From the NCBI GenBank assembly GCA_900618425.1, contig UZAN01039541.1, positions 1-64,000 of the forward strand: a stretch of DNA of 64,000 nt, read 5' to 3'. This stretch comes from Echinostoma caproni. Taxonomy: Eukaryota > Platyhelminthes > Trematoda > Plagiorchiida > Echinostomatidae. The position numbers and the translations under genes are program-made. The notes under the pieces were generated by a model. That model saw nothing but the letters and a program-made list of their open reading frames with translations. It was not told the DNA's origin and did no database searches. Numbering within the stretch: the first letter of the stretch is position 1; every line of letters starts with the position of its first letter. This document shows positions 41,386 through 53,923 of this stretch, piece after piece.

Positions 41386-41577
41386 GTAGTGGTGGCCATG
41401 TAACTAAGATCATCAAAATAGTGACCCGGAAGTCCAGGATTCGAACCGCTCCGTCGCCACCCAACTTCACTATAGCTGTANTAGCTGTACTCTCCCCTGG
41501 TAACCTATGTATGGCCGCGATCCCGTTCCTGAAATTTGACTGCACATTTTTAAACCCAAAAAAAGAGGCTACAAAAA
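41386..41577 (+). mobile_element. tRNA-derived SINE family A, copy 1
   Basis: A box at 41393 (TGGCCATGTAA, decayed 3' part). B box GGATTCGAACC at 41437-41447, 44 bases later, exactly tRNA spacing. The body shares with the other copies TATGGCCGCGATCCCGTTCCTGA-like sequence, a GACTGCACATTT stretch and an A-rich end. A single N at 41481 sits between two copies of TAGCTGTA. The 94-codon open frame across it is a by-product of the repeat, not a gene. Confidence 0.78.
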
Positions 41578-44500
41578 CATATACAATTGAAAGACATTTT
41601 GTTTGGATGGATGCAGAAGTGGTAACACCGCAATTGCAACCGCATTTTGAAACACGAAATCAGTAGTGAAAACATTTTTAAATTACATAATACAATAAAA
41701 AATTGAGATGATATTCCAATAGTTTTATGCTAGAATCAAACATGAATCGGTGGATTAGATTTACAGTTTTGCAAGTAACCCAGACCGAGCAATCCTTCGA
41801 ATTGTTTCAAATCTATTATGTGCAGATTTCTCTTTCTGAAGCATGCTTTGGATTATTTTGCATACTAAACCCTTCGCCCTAGGTTAATAGGATTACAAAA
41901 AGGTTTTTTTTCAATAAAAAAATCATACATGATAATTTGGCACTGTATACATATATTATTTAATTACTAAATTAGTTCACAATAACTTGCTCACGATGAT
42001 TACTGAACAGCTGTTTTGTTTTTGTTTTTACTCGTCAGAAGTGCACACCTGTTGTATCTATCGACTTAGAACTAAAAATTTAAAATATTCAAACTTATCT
42101 CATACTACTCAAGAAAGTGTGTGCCACGGTTTAATTCATACAAGTCCATGCGCGCAGTATGTCTAGTCAGATCAGCTTATTGACTGATGGCCTATTTGCT
42201 TTATTCGGTTATTGTGAAATAATTTCAAACTGAAGTGCTTTTGTTGTCCTTACAGTTGATGTGAGAAATCGATAAAATAGAATCTCACTTCATTATGCAC
42301 TTCATCACCGCTTGCGAATGGATATAACATTTTGGCCAAAAGTACAACTTATTCGATCTTTTAATTTTGTACCCTGTAGGCATGATCCTGCATTATCTGT
42401 ATAAAACCAACTTTATATTATTAGAGTGAATTAGTGAATTTGGCGTAAAATACTAGAGGTTCATCATTATATAACTTTTGAAGCAACGAGATCTGTTTTT
42501 AATGAAAGATTTGTGAACGGAATGGCCCCTTTGCTACGGCCATTCCGCTTGGTACCACTAATGCATATGTGGATTGCTGACATTTGCGAATGTTAACAAC
42601 AAATGCAGCAGGACCCACACTTTAGGTAAACATATCCATCACAGTTTCTGAGATAAAATGCCCATTGACAGAAACATTGACGTGACAGATAAACAAATTC
42701 AACCTGGTCCCCAGGAGCGTCACGTAGGATATTTCTGTTTGTCTTCATCAATGTTTCCTCCAACACTATGCAAATGACAAAATTATTGCAATAGTCTGAT
42801 TGACGTGATTGCAAAGTTCTTCACTGTCCAAGGATATCCATTTGCTTCTGTTCCGTGCAATAATTCCCATAGATGAATTACTTCGTGCAGATCACTTAAA
42901 AAACAAAATCATTACTTGCTTTCTCCCTGTGCTTATTTCGGAAATGTATTTATCTATTATTTGCTTTATTTCTGATTAATGACGTGTCGGAAGCAGACTT
43001 CAGTGATTCAAAACCTATACAACTATGAGAGCTTCTTTTACATCAAATTTGACCGTTTTAAGGCACCACTGTTATCAATAGTTTAGTAAATATCTTTATT
43101 TTCACCCGATTAGACAAACATTAAAAATAAAACTCCTGGACTCAAGAACTATCGACAAATAAAAAACGCATAATTGGGCATTTTCATAGTTATCTGTTTC
43201 ATAAAAGCCGTCAATTTACTATGAAAGACTTCTAAAAATTAGCCGGAAAATACTCATAATAAATTTATTGGGATAATAAAGAGTAAATGGTCGTGCTCTC
43301 ACAGCCATAAAATTAATTTGAAATGAAACCGGGGGAAAACAGCATTTATTCTCTATGAGTATCGTGTTGCAACCCAGCTTGTGTTTCTATGAAAAAGTGA
43401 GAGTGTATGAGAAAACACAATGAAATCTTCGCAGAATTTCGTAGTTTGCAATCCTTTTTTGCAGATGCTGAGTTGCGAATCATTGAATACGTGAACGCTT
43501 CTGCCGGAACCGTACTGCAACTGTATCAGGCGCATTCATCTTCTCAATAATTTGGTGCACAAATATTATGGTGCAGGCGAAATTCAAAAAGACGTAGGAT
43601 TCACGGTAAACGTTGCAAAGGTGTGATAACGGAATCTTGCGTATATGAATTAGAGTATTTTGTTTTCTGTGGATTACGCAACAATAAGAGACAGTCAACG
43701 AAAACGGCATATAAGTCTCCAGTGAGCCCAAAGCTAAAACAAAACATCGCCATTGATAGAATAAAGTAATATTGCACATTCCAATAGCATCATTTGTTGA
43801 GAATGGTCAAAAAGCAAACGAAAACATTTATCGGTAGCAGTATCCTTCAAAAATAAATTTTAATATAGAATTTCTGCCAATGTTTTCAAGTAACCTTCGA
43901 ATAAAAATTCCCTTGCATCACTTCCGATTCACATTCGGATAGGCGTGTGTGGAAAAACCACCACAGAGTTTGATTGCACATCATTTCTTTGGATTGGGGA
44001 CCTCAGATCAACATCCAAGACGAATTCCCGGTTATTTCCAAACCCCGTTGATGATGAATGGTAGGTTTCCTTGAAGCGCTAAATATCAAAAGATTGGACC
44101 GATAACAGTAAATTAGAAAGTAATTTGTGACGCAACTCATGCTAGTCTGGTAGCTTTGTCATTGACTCTGCCTCATTTATCCCCTCTTCGGAAGACCGCT
44201 TTCTATCGCATGCGTTCTCTCAATTACGCAACCTAGGTTCTTCTTTCATACACTCTCGTGTAGTCAATAAAATGGCTCAAACGGCTGTCATTTGTTTTAA
44301 TCTGATTTTCGTGTTACGTAAATCAGTGACCGAAGTTCTCAAACACCCATTTGTGAAAACCGAACTTATAGCTTGATATAGTATGCCTCTTAGACAAGGG
44401 CCGATTTCTGTATTACCTATTAGTTTCTGTTGTGTGCTGGCAGTTAACTGAAGGTATTCAAAAGTATTGATCAAAATAAATTTCGCTTACTTTTCACTTT

Positions 44501-45016
44501 TGTTTTTTTGTAATAGCTAAAAATATAAGTTGTACAATACAAAGAAAATCGTATTATCATTACGAATACTGGTAAGTATAATTGATAATTTCCCATTTCT
44601 ACGAACGAAAAAACAAGATACGTCTGCCCAACTAGCCCGGAGACGGAACGGAATCATCCATTTTTCCAGCAAGGTACAATGATTGTGGTTATGAGGTCAC
44701 AGAAACGATGATGCGGACATTTTTGTGCGAAGAGTTTCATGTGTATCCAGGCCGTGCCAAAAGACGTCAGAGGAGTGAGTATTTCCGCGTAACCCTTGAC
44801 CTCTTGTATCTGACTAATTGATCATTCTGTCAACGCATGGTTGAATGTATTTAGCCACTCTCAGGAGCATCTCTTATGTCAGTCCGTATAAACGAACGCG
44901 CGATCCTAATTGAAAATAGGTTGATTTGATTGAAACTAATAGTGGCTCCATGGTGCGATAGACTAAACACAATTTGTAATTACATACTGAGATCCAGACA
45001 AAATATTCCCNGGTGG
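41578..45016. other. no gene seen
   Basis: AT-rich. A 60-codon stop-bounded frame near 44650-44820 is rich in charged residues but lacks a recognisable family. Confidence 0.5.
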
Positions 45017-45197
45017 GCGGTGGTGGCCCGGTGGTAACGTCACCAATTATCACCCCGGAGGACGAGTGTTCGAATCCCACCACCACCGCCTGACTTTCCC
45101 CATTTGTGTGTTGTATGGCAGCCCTCTGATTGGCCGCTTCCCCCTTCCTGGAAATTGTATCTTTGTATATTCAATACAAGAAAGCAAAATGAAAAAA
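45017..45197 (+). mobile_element. tRNA-derived SINE family A, copy 2 (best head)
   Basis: A box TGGCCCGGTGG (45024-45034) and B box TGTTCGAATCC (45067-45077) are 43 bases apart. The tRNA-like ends GCGGTGG and CCACCGC can pair as a 7-base acceptor stem. The body follows, with the shared words GGCCGCTTCCCCCTTCCTG and TTTGTATATTCAATAC, and then an A-rich tail (AAAGCAAAATGAAAAAA). It begins next to a single N at 45011. Confidence 0.85.
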
Positions 45198-46157
45198 GTG
45201 AACATAGCTGAATAAAGTTGCTTCATGGTTAATAAAATAGGAGGATCAAAACCGGTGGACTACTCCTTTTCCGTAACGAATTATGACTTGGTTAATGGGT
45301 AACTTCAAATATCAACTTTGAAAATTGTGTCGCTATCGACTTTACGGATTTTCCCATTCTTTGCGAACCAAAAACGTTTTCTTTTAATATGATTCGCGTG
45401 GTCTGTATCAAATCTGTAGCTGACATACAATGACGTTTGCTTAGTCGCCTAAAGTCAGTTCAAGCTGTCGCTGGTTGGTACTGAAGACTCCTAGTGTGGT
45501 GGCTTGAATAAACGATCTAATCTGTGTTTGCCTCATGAGCACTGATGTGCAACTCGCTCACTAGAAACGGTACATGATGTTCGCAATGCACAAAGGAAAT
45601 CTGTTTAAAGACCATAACGTTTATTTTCAAGGGACACAAAGCATCTGGAACATCTTCCAAAGCTAAACCATTACTTTTGATGTGTTACCACTTTCACACC
45701 TTACAGAAAAGTTAATTTCTCAATCAACTCACTTGACTCTGCGTGGACATCTAATGCTAATTCTCTTGAGTTTTTCTAGACATGTGATGCAACAGATAGG
45801 CATTTTCATACCTGTTAGTCGTTGATCTTTAGTATTTGTATCAAAAATGCATACCCGGTAGCATCATAATCCTTCAGTAATGCTTCGATTGAAATTTGGA
45901 AATATGAATCAGCTTTCTTAAGGAAAGATTTTCACAATTCTTGTTTGATGAATTCCACTGCAGTTATGATCCAAAGATTGTGAATTGATTGCTCAGTGAA
46001 CAGAGATGTAAGATACATACTGAAACTTTAACGTATTCCCATATTACCTTTTCCTAGAATCGGGGCATTTTGAGATTTTATAGGTGGGATTCTTCGTGTT
46101 CGGAGCAAATGAAGCATGAGCTTTAATAATAGTATTAAATTATAATAATGTCTTTTA

Positions 46158-46335
46158 CTTCCTTTTTCATTTATTGAATATACAAATGTACAGTCAATTT
46201 TCAGGAAGGGGGCCGCGGCCACACAAACAATGCCTGGGAAAATACAGAAATATGGAAGACGGGCGGTGGTGGAGCGGTTCGAACACTGGACTCGCAGGTC
46301 ACAATTTGGTGACCTAACCACTTGGCCAATTAGTT
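46158..46335 (-). mobile_element. tRNA-derived SINE family A, copy 3
   Basis: Minus strand. A box TGGCCAAGTGG (46328-46318). Anticodon-arm-like hairpin GGTCAC...GTGACC. Extra variable-arm bases. B box TGTTCGAACCG (46285-46275), 43 bases after the A box. The body has GGCCGCGGCCCCCTTCCTGA, then TGTACATTTGTATATTCAAT and an A-rich tail. The 5' acceptor strand seems lost, while the 3' strand CCACCACCGCCC is kept. The GGCCAAGTGG head plus variable arm suggests a class II (Leu/Ser-type) tRNA ancestor; this is an inference. Confidence 0.83.
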
Positions 46336-49218
46336 GATTAGATGGTACGTGACACGAAACGTAGATTCAGCAAGTCACCAATTCCTATAATCTTGAATCC
46401 TATCGCAAATATGAAAATCGTATATATTGATTTATGAGTGAACATAAAACAAACACATTGATTAACTTGTATGAAAACAAAGGTTGAACTTTTAGGATAA
46501 CGTTGTTCTTCGCTTTATATTATTCACCACCTTATAACATGGACATTATATTACGAATACAAATGATTCAATAATCTGAGGAATAAAAATCGCCCTTAGA
46601 CTACATAGCAAATATCTCCTTTTTACGTCTTTTCAGTCGGTTGCGCACCCATAGATCGTGCTATTTCTAAACGTTTAGAAATCTCACAGATCTTTTTATT
46701 CAGCTGCGTAAACGTATTTTCCCCCAGTTTGTTTTCACTTTCGATAAACGATAACAGAAATATTTCAAATAATGTTTCATTCGGTAGCGTTCAGTTTTGA
46801 ATGAACGAAATCCGACCCCGTAGATCACATAACAGGGTTTATTTGGACCGACTGAACTTTTATGAATCGGCGTTTTCCTACTGCACCTGAATAAAACATC
46901 AAAATCCTATACACAGCTCTAAGGTTGAAGGTTTAAATGACGCTAAATCTGGCAATGAAATTTGGCCGATTTTCTAATTACCTGATATTATTGATCTGAT
47001 TCTTTGGTAGCTTGTCCTCCTTTTGATCAGAACACTATCAACCGTCGTGGGTAACAAGAAAGAGAATACTTTGTATATGAAAAGTATATAACTTGGGTCT
47101 GTTGAATACATTTGTTAGAACCTATATTTGTCACATTACGTAAATGTTTGTTGTAAAACAGCAATAGGTCTTCTAAAAACGTTGAAATATCCCTTTTCGG
47201 AAATGGACATTCAACAATAAATAATTTTAAATGATAAACTCCATGGGAAACTGGTGATCCCAGTTTCATCTAGGTATTAATTACTGCAAAATCAACGCAG
47301 TTGTGAGTACTTGATGAAACCACACTAAGTAGCATTCATCGACCTTCTAGCTATGTAGCAGCATAGTTCATCGCTGGTTTCACAACGTTTCACAACGTAC
47401 GTCATGCTTTATGTAGTGAAACATAATGTGAACTTTCTCACACCTTGCAATGACAGGTGAAAGGTTTTGTTGAAATCCCTTCTATAAAATATACAAAGTA
47501 CGCACGTTATTTAAAAATTTCCCTTGTATGGAAGGTTAGCAAAATGGTGGAAAAACAAACGTAAAAAGGCAACTAAACAGAAAAAATCGGGCAGAAAATT
47601 CAATAGACAATGCGACAAACTGGGAAACTTGTTTAACTAAATTCGGTTAAATCGGTGTCGGGGCGAGGAGTGCAATATTGATTGTTTTCATTCGATGCCC
47701 ATCCTTCAGGGGCGTCAACGTCCAGAGAAAAGTTGATTCTTCTCGATCGTGCATCTTCATTATCCAGGTGACTCAGATATTGAAAATAACAATAAACATT
47801 TCATCAAACTAAGAATGGGCTTTCATGAATAAATGCTCATCAATTCACCAGTAATTCGGTCAACATTTCATTGAAGATAACTCATAAAATACTACATACA
47901 AACTAACATAATTTGTAGAGGAAATACTAAGAAAACAAAGCCCAGAAGTTTAACAAAGAACTAATTTATTTTCGGAAAGAACTAACAGTGCAATTGACTC
48001 ATTTAGGAACAGTTGCTCTTAGCTAACTTTGAACGAGAAGTGATGCGATGCTCACAAATGTTTATGGATTCCTTCTTTAATTTGTTTAGTATCATTCGAA
48101 TCTGTTTCACTGATATTGTTCTTACTGTTCTACAGCAATGGACTCCCATTCTCTGCGCAAATGTTGATTTCCGCACGCAAACACACAGGTTCCTCTCCGT
48201 GAAACAATTGATTATTCATTTTGCCGTTTGGCATCTGTTGTACAATTCAATCTTTTTGCTGTCACTGAATACAAACATTGATTTGTATGAACTCTGGTTA
48301 GTGAAATCTTCAATGAGAAACAGACATTTCAGCAAAACTAGAGTGATGTTGCCAACCTACTGCTCACCCCGATATGACTAGTTTATCGTTGGCTAGGATT
48401 TAGAGTAGCGAAAGTTGAAACAACTTGAAAACTACAAGGCTCTTTATACAAAAGTAGCAGTATTTGGAAAATGCACCTCACAGAAACCTAGACGGATGGA
48501 AATCATACTGAAATCCAGATATCGCCGACCGCTAAGACAATAGAAATGAGAGCTGTTGGTTGTGGTATTCCGAGACAAACATACTCACTCTGTACCACTT
48601 TATTTAGAATTAGCGGTTAGACTTTTTCCATTGGTTATTTCTGTCACAGAATGTGTTTGTTAGTTTGGGAAATTTACGAATAAGTATGACTGACGTATCT
48701 GATTTCCGATAAATTTGTTCCTTATCACGTATAATCCATCAACTGGAATCCACGGCCGTTCGACTCCCAGTACTTTCCGAAATTTGATCACATTTTAAAT
48801 GGTTTTAAAAGCAGTTGCAGAAGCAGTCCTGAGTTTACGCTTTTTACCCCTATAGTAAATTCCTCTGTTTCATCAGGTTCCGGGATCAAGGAACTACAAA
48901 TATGGGATGGGTTCAACGGCATGACATAATAATTCCAATTAGACAGAACAACTATCACAACATGAGCAAGATTGTGACTGAACGTCAATTTTTCCTGTTG
49001 GCAACAGGCTACTGCGATCCAGAAAAGGACGAATATATTTCAAATATGGAAGTCATTTTTAGTGGTTTTATTAGGTGAAGATTGATTGTCAAGAGGAAGG
49101 ACGAGAGTTAGAACCGTTAAAAAGAAAACGGTGCCCATTTGAAATAGCTTTGAAAAGTAGCTCAAGTAGGAATAATTCATACAGTAGCCTGAATTGTCTT
49201 AGAAAATGAGCACCGCGT
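46336..49218. other. no gene seen
   Basis: AT-rich. A 122-codon hydrophobic frame at 48013-48381 has no domain or conserved motif and is treated as chance. Confidence 0.5.
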
Positions 49219-49993
49219 ATGTATTGTCTGTCGAAGGTTAATACACAGCAAGTCATTTTGCGTGAGGTTGTCAAAATACTCACCCCATCTCATCAAAGAT
49301 TAGCTCAGTTGCTGCTAATATCCAAGCCCATTCGTTCGAAAGCTTCTCACTTCTGGTTTGAATGCGCGTCTTATTTGAATCCTATCTTACCTGTTGTTGA
49401 TCATTGTAATCGTCGTCTTGTATCTTACAAGTTTGCTCCGTTATTCACCAACGTAAAATTAGAGGAAGCCGTAGAGCTGTTTGCACATGATAGTGAAATT
49501 AAATTTCAAGGAAATTAATTGAAGGCTCGATCGAAAATGTATAGGTGAGAATCCTGTTCTACAGAACGCGGCTCTTGTGAATAGCGGAACTGCTGGAAAA
49601 AGACCTTACCGTGTTGCCCAATAGTTTGTCTACTAGTGGCCTCCCCATGTTATTTTTAAATAAGCAGCACATTTAACCCCTATGACCCCAAAATTCTCAA
49701 CCCGTTTTACCAAAACATCCTTTAAAGGAAATGACCTAATTACAAGGGTTGGTTGTCGGATTCATACTGCAGTTCACTCTGACTATACTGATCAAGGTTT
49801 AGAGGATACTCATTATATCAGCTGGATCAGACAAACACTCACGCGCTCAACCACACCTCTGTTTGCAATCATCTTCAATACCCTTGTGTTTCATGCTATA
49901 TCTGAAGGACTGAATGTCATCTGTCGAGTAGAACGGATGATCATATTCTGAAGTGTTTGACACCTAGTACAACTAAAACACCGTCACTGCATT
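49219..49993 (+). pseudogene. Penelope-like element relic: RT start and GIY-YIG end
   Basis: The first frame (49219-49515) ends with LVSYKFAPLFTNVKLEEAVE. S-Y-D-x-x-S-L-F-T-N-V-P-L-E-E-A is the first catalytic block of Penelope RT, here with the Asp replaced by Lys. The upstream part, TPSHQRLAQLL and KASHFWFECASYL, also follows the family. After frame shifts, 49870-49993 reads QYPCVSCYI-stop-RTECHLSSRTDDHILKC, matching the start of the GIY-YIG endonuclease domain (Y-I-G-R-T) with Gly mutated to a stop. The middle of the RT is missing or unrecognisable. Confidence 0.72.
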
Positions 49994-52900
49994 GACAAGC
50001 TTAGGGATTTTGGTACTGTCGTCAACATACGAACCTCAGTGATGCTTAGCTATGTCTATGTAGTTTGCATTCGCTGTTCAAAAAGCCTGTGCAAACTGCA
50101 ACTTTTGTCATTTTAATTACTCTGTACCACCCACTCTCCCCCTTTTTTATTTCACACCTTCTTTACCTCCATCGGCGACAATCTTTCGTTCGTATGTTCA
50201 CTCGTTCTACCCATTTGATTGATTAGTTTTCTACTGAATAACCGTTCCTTATCGATTTATAACAGTTTATGAGGTCACCTATATAAACTGCTTTCTGATT
50301 TGGTATTGCGTAACCATCTTCTACTTTGTATCGTTTTCTGTTGGTCAGAGAGCAAAGAGTAAATGTTTTTATGCTCACATATTTTATTCTGTCCCTTTTC
50401 CGTTTTTTTACTCAGGTTCGCTACAAAACCTTTGGATACTTCTTTTTATAATAACTTTAAAAACTATTGAGGTTACAAGTGTTTCCCAAATACATCCGTC
50501 AGTTCTTTAAAAATTCTAAGTTGCAATTATCCGTTTGCACGGTAGCAAAATGGGTGAGGGGAAAAGTAACTTGATCGTTTAGTTGCTACCCCGGTTACCA
50601 CAACCACATTCCTTGTGATAAATTGATAAGTGCCGTGATAATTTTATCACGGTTATCAATTATAACTTTCGAGTGACACTCGGACACGTGTTCAAATTCA
50701 CAACTCTCGTAAAAACTACTTTCATTAAATTTTAAAAGCTTAGGAGTATTCTCCAAATTGGAGACATCATAGCAGAACATAAGAAATGTATCAACTGCAG
50801 ATCAATCTCACATCAGGTATTGCATAAAAATCTTTAAATCCCAAGCCTCATGAATTTGGAAGTTAATTTGATCACACCCCTTGATTATCAAATGATGCTC
50901 ATCAATATTTGTTGAAAACATTTATCCAGCTCTGAGAATTATTTGGAGTGTATCCCGTCAATATTTTTCCATTGTATTCTCTTTTGGCTCCATAAAATTG
51001 ATGTGTGAACGTTTTTCAATTACATTTACCCCGAAACAAACTAGTATGGTCTTCTGGATAACCTGCTCTGGCTTTATTAAAGGAGCTCCGTCAAAGGTTC
51101 GTTCACAGCCAGAAAGCACAAACAACTCCGTTAGCTTGTTTTAGGAAGATCAAAGGCATAATTTCCAATTTGTACCAGTTGTACAAGTTACGTCAAAAGA
51201 CATAGGAGAATGTAGCAAAGCTCAGCAGATCGGAAAACCTCTTGAGGGGAGTTACATCTCATTGCCTTAATTGGATATATATGAGATTACCTGGAAAATA
51301 GACCACAAGGACCACGTGATTGAACGAATAAAACTAAAATGCTATCAGAGCTTAAGCGCCAAAGATTCCCCAAAGGTAAATGATGAACTACTTGCAAACC
51401 TGTCACGCATCTAGATGAAAAGGAGAAAGGAAATACAATCAAACCGAGCTATGAAAAACAATTAGTGTTGAACAGTCCATCATGCAATTTCAAATAACAG
51501 TAGTATTTTGATCTCGGTTTTTCCTTCCTCACATGTGTAAACATATTTCATTGGCCAGCTTCTTACTTCTCTTACTTCTCTTTATTCCATTTCCTAATGC
51601 TTTTCATTCAGCTGTGAGGATTCATTATTCTTAGATCACACCGAAATTCGCTGAGAAATAAAGCAACTCACTCAAGATCGGAGGATAGATATCAAAACAT
51701 GCGGCAAACAAATCTGATAACCTTCTCAAGTTACATTTTTATGGAATGCGATTAGATGGAGAAGTAAGTAGTAAGGGCGTTGTGTTTGTAATTTGTAATT
51801 GTTGACTGTGATGCCAACATAAGTGTGGATATCTTTCATTCTGCAACATTTAATAACCAATATGAATTTTTTTGTTTTATCTAAAATCAGTCTTTCGTTA
51901 GTGAAGTATCTTTACAGTGTGTCGGCATTCGAAAACAAGTGGATTTGGAACTGATCATCTTGAGAAAAATTGTTTTCTTTCGATATACACCGCTTCTTTT
52001 ATAGAAAATGTTGAGAAATGAGAATAGTGTGGGCTGATTACCAACGTTGATGATGAGTTACCTATGCGCTGTGTTTTAGGAGAAATTAATTGGTAATCTT
52101 TTCAAAGGAAGTCGAAAAATGTAAAAAATATCTGTTGAGATTCATTCTTCTCTACACGGTCCATCAAGCTAAACACTGTTACAAAACCCCATTGACTCGT
52201 GGGAGTTGGGAATGGCACCTGTTTATCTTACAATCTAGAAATGTGATAAAATATTTGAGTTGAGAGTGCAGAAGCAGTTTATTTAAGAACCTGAGGTGAA
52301 TCGCAACGGTTTTGAACTGTTTCGCTTTTATTCACCATTTCTGTTAATATCAGAAATGACGAAAAATGTTGAGGTAAAATGCCATTTGAAACGTTGCGAC
52401 ATCATGAAAAAAGAATGCTTCACACTCCCACCCACCACGGGTTGGAATTTGACATTGAAGGATTTGCGCAATGGGATAGCCAAGGCGTGCGTTTTTTTAT
52501 CGACCCTAAACCCTGAATCGGTTTACAAAACACTCTGGCAACGATCGATTTAAGGGAGCGAAATTACCGACGATTTCCATTCCTCAGGAATCTTGAAAGC
52601 GGAGCGGAACGAATTTTGACTGAAGTGGTCCTGCCCAACTGATTCTCGTGTTTTGATTGCCTCGGTCAACGTCAAAATTCCGGTTTCATCGCACGGTCAG
52701 TTGTTGTATGTCACAGGACTGCAAACAAATCGATAGTTCCTTGGACTGGTTTTTCAGCTAATCACATCGATTATCCTGGCCATTTTGCAAATATTCCTAT
52801 CTTAAAAGTGTGCCGCTTGACTTTGCTTTAAATATCACAGACCTTACCTCAGTTCCCAAACCGGTTATGAAATCCTACATTTTGCATCAATGACTTGAGG

Positions 52901-53559
52901 GAAACAAATCAATTCAATAAGTTTCAAACATCGATTTGTAATTTCAAATTGACTTTCATTATCATTGCCCTAATACTTTAGGACTTTAAAACACTACGAA
53001 ATAGAGCTTACCAGATTCGAAGTTCTACTACAGAATAAACGAATCCATTATGGAATTTTTGAGGCTATTTTCTGCTGAACGATGATAGGTCCCTAAAGTA
53101 GTTTTGCATTTCCTGCAAGGTTTTGGGAATCTCGTCCAATGTAATAGTATTTTTCATAGCAAACGTTCTGGAGTGATGATATGTGATGCAGGAAGTGGAA
53201 ACAGATAAACTGGAGAAAGAACGCAGCCCTGATAACAACCTACGGATACACGCAGTACGGGAACATCACTCAGGACAATGTTCAAGCCAACCCGAAGCGA
53301 AACACGTTGACCACCGAAGTTCAACCTACTGCCTTTGGCTGACTGTAGATTGAATGCCAGGAAAACCCAACCACTGAAGATTTAACTACTGTATCGTTTT
53401 AAATCCAAAGCCAATGCAAAAGGAATGGCACAAATAGCCAAAGGTTTATCATCCTCTGCAGGCCAGCTGAACCGAACGACAGTAAGCATGCAATATGAAA
53501 CAGGTATTGTGCTGCCGTGCGTTTGAAAATGAGCTACGTGTGATCGACAGGTTCTGTGA
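49994..53559. other. no gene seen apart from one hairpin
   Basis: Downstream of the Penelope relic no terminal repeat or hammerhead is recognisable. 53160-53460 is purine-rich with dispersed CCGAA words and may be a further repeat, but I could not match it to anything. Confidence 0.45.
50623..50659. repeat. isolated long hairpin
   Basis: TTGATAA, a GTG bulge and CCGTGATAA pair with TTATCACGG and TTATCAA across a two-base loop, giving 16 paired bases with one three-base bulge. No neighbouring gene explains it. Confidence 0.6.
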
Positions 53560-53870
53560 CGTGAGTCAGAGGTTGATCAACACACGTTCGATCAACGACT
53601 GGTATATACTGCTATGCTAACGACGAAGTTTATCGGTGACAAAATATTGAAAATCGGTTCTCGTAGCTTGGGTGAACTGAAATACATTTCTTGTGAAGTG
53701 GCCACTTCACAAGCACTGATGATGCCACCTCGACTGGTGATGAAACGTTTGCAAACAAATTGCCGAGCTCGGCGAACAGGTGAAATGGAACTATATCGGT
53801 GTTCGAACCGCAGAGAAAACACTATGAAATCAGTCCTATCGCCGCGTAGCATCTAGGATTTATTCGATTT
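53560..53870 (+). repeat. palindrome-rich repeat, probable transposable-element relic
   Basis: Three perfect palindromes lie within 84 bases: a 24-base one at 53690-53713 (CTTGTGAAGTGG and its complement), GTTTGCAAAC at 53747-53756, and GCCGAGCTCGGC at 53762-53773. Between them lies GCACTGATGA...GATGAAACGTTTGC, with CACC/GGTG able to pair: hammerhead-like, with one inserted base after CTGATGA. Open frames of 80 and 86 codons on the two strands reflect the symmetry, not a gene. An AT dinucleotide run follows at 53902-53923. Confidence 0.5.
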
Positions 53871-53901
53871 TAGTTCCATAGCCTAAAGCGATGCATAAAA
53901 C

Positions 53902-53923
53902 TATATACATATATATATATATA
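53902..53923. repeat. (AT)n microsatellite
   Basis: About ten AT units with a single C interruption, just right of the palindrome-rich repeat. Confidence 0.9.

Noticed and set aside
46028..46321. 97-codon minus-strand open frame
   Set aside because: It is the reading-through of tRNA-derived SINE copy 3, not a protein gene.
48013..48381. 122-codon hydrophobic open frame
   Set aside because: Looks like a chance frame in AT-rich DNA; no conserved motif or transmembrane pattern typical of a known family.
53614..53856. 80-codon plus-strand and 86-codon minus-strand open frames over the same bases
   Set aside because: Opposed open frames arise from the palindromic structure of the repeat; no protein similarity.
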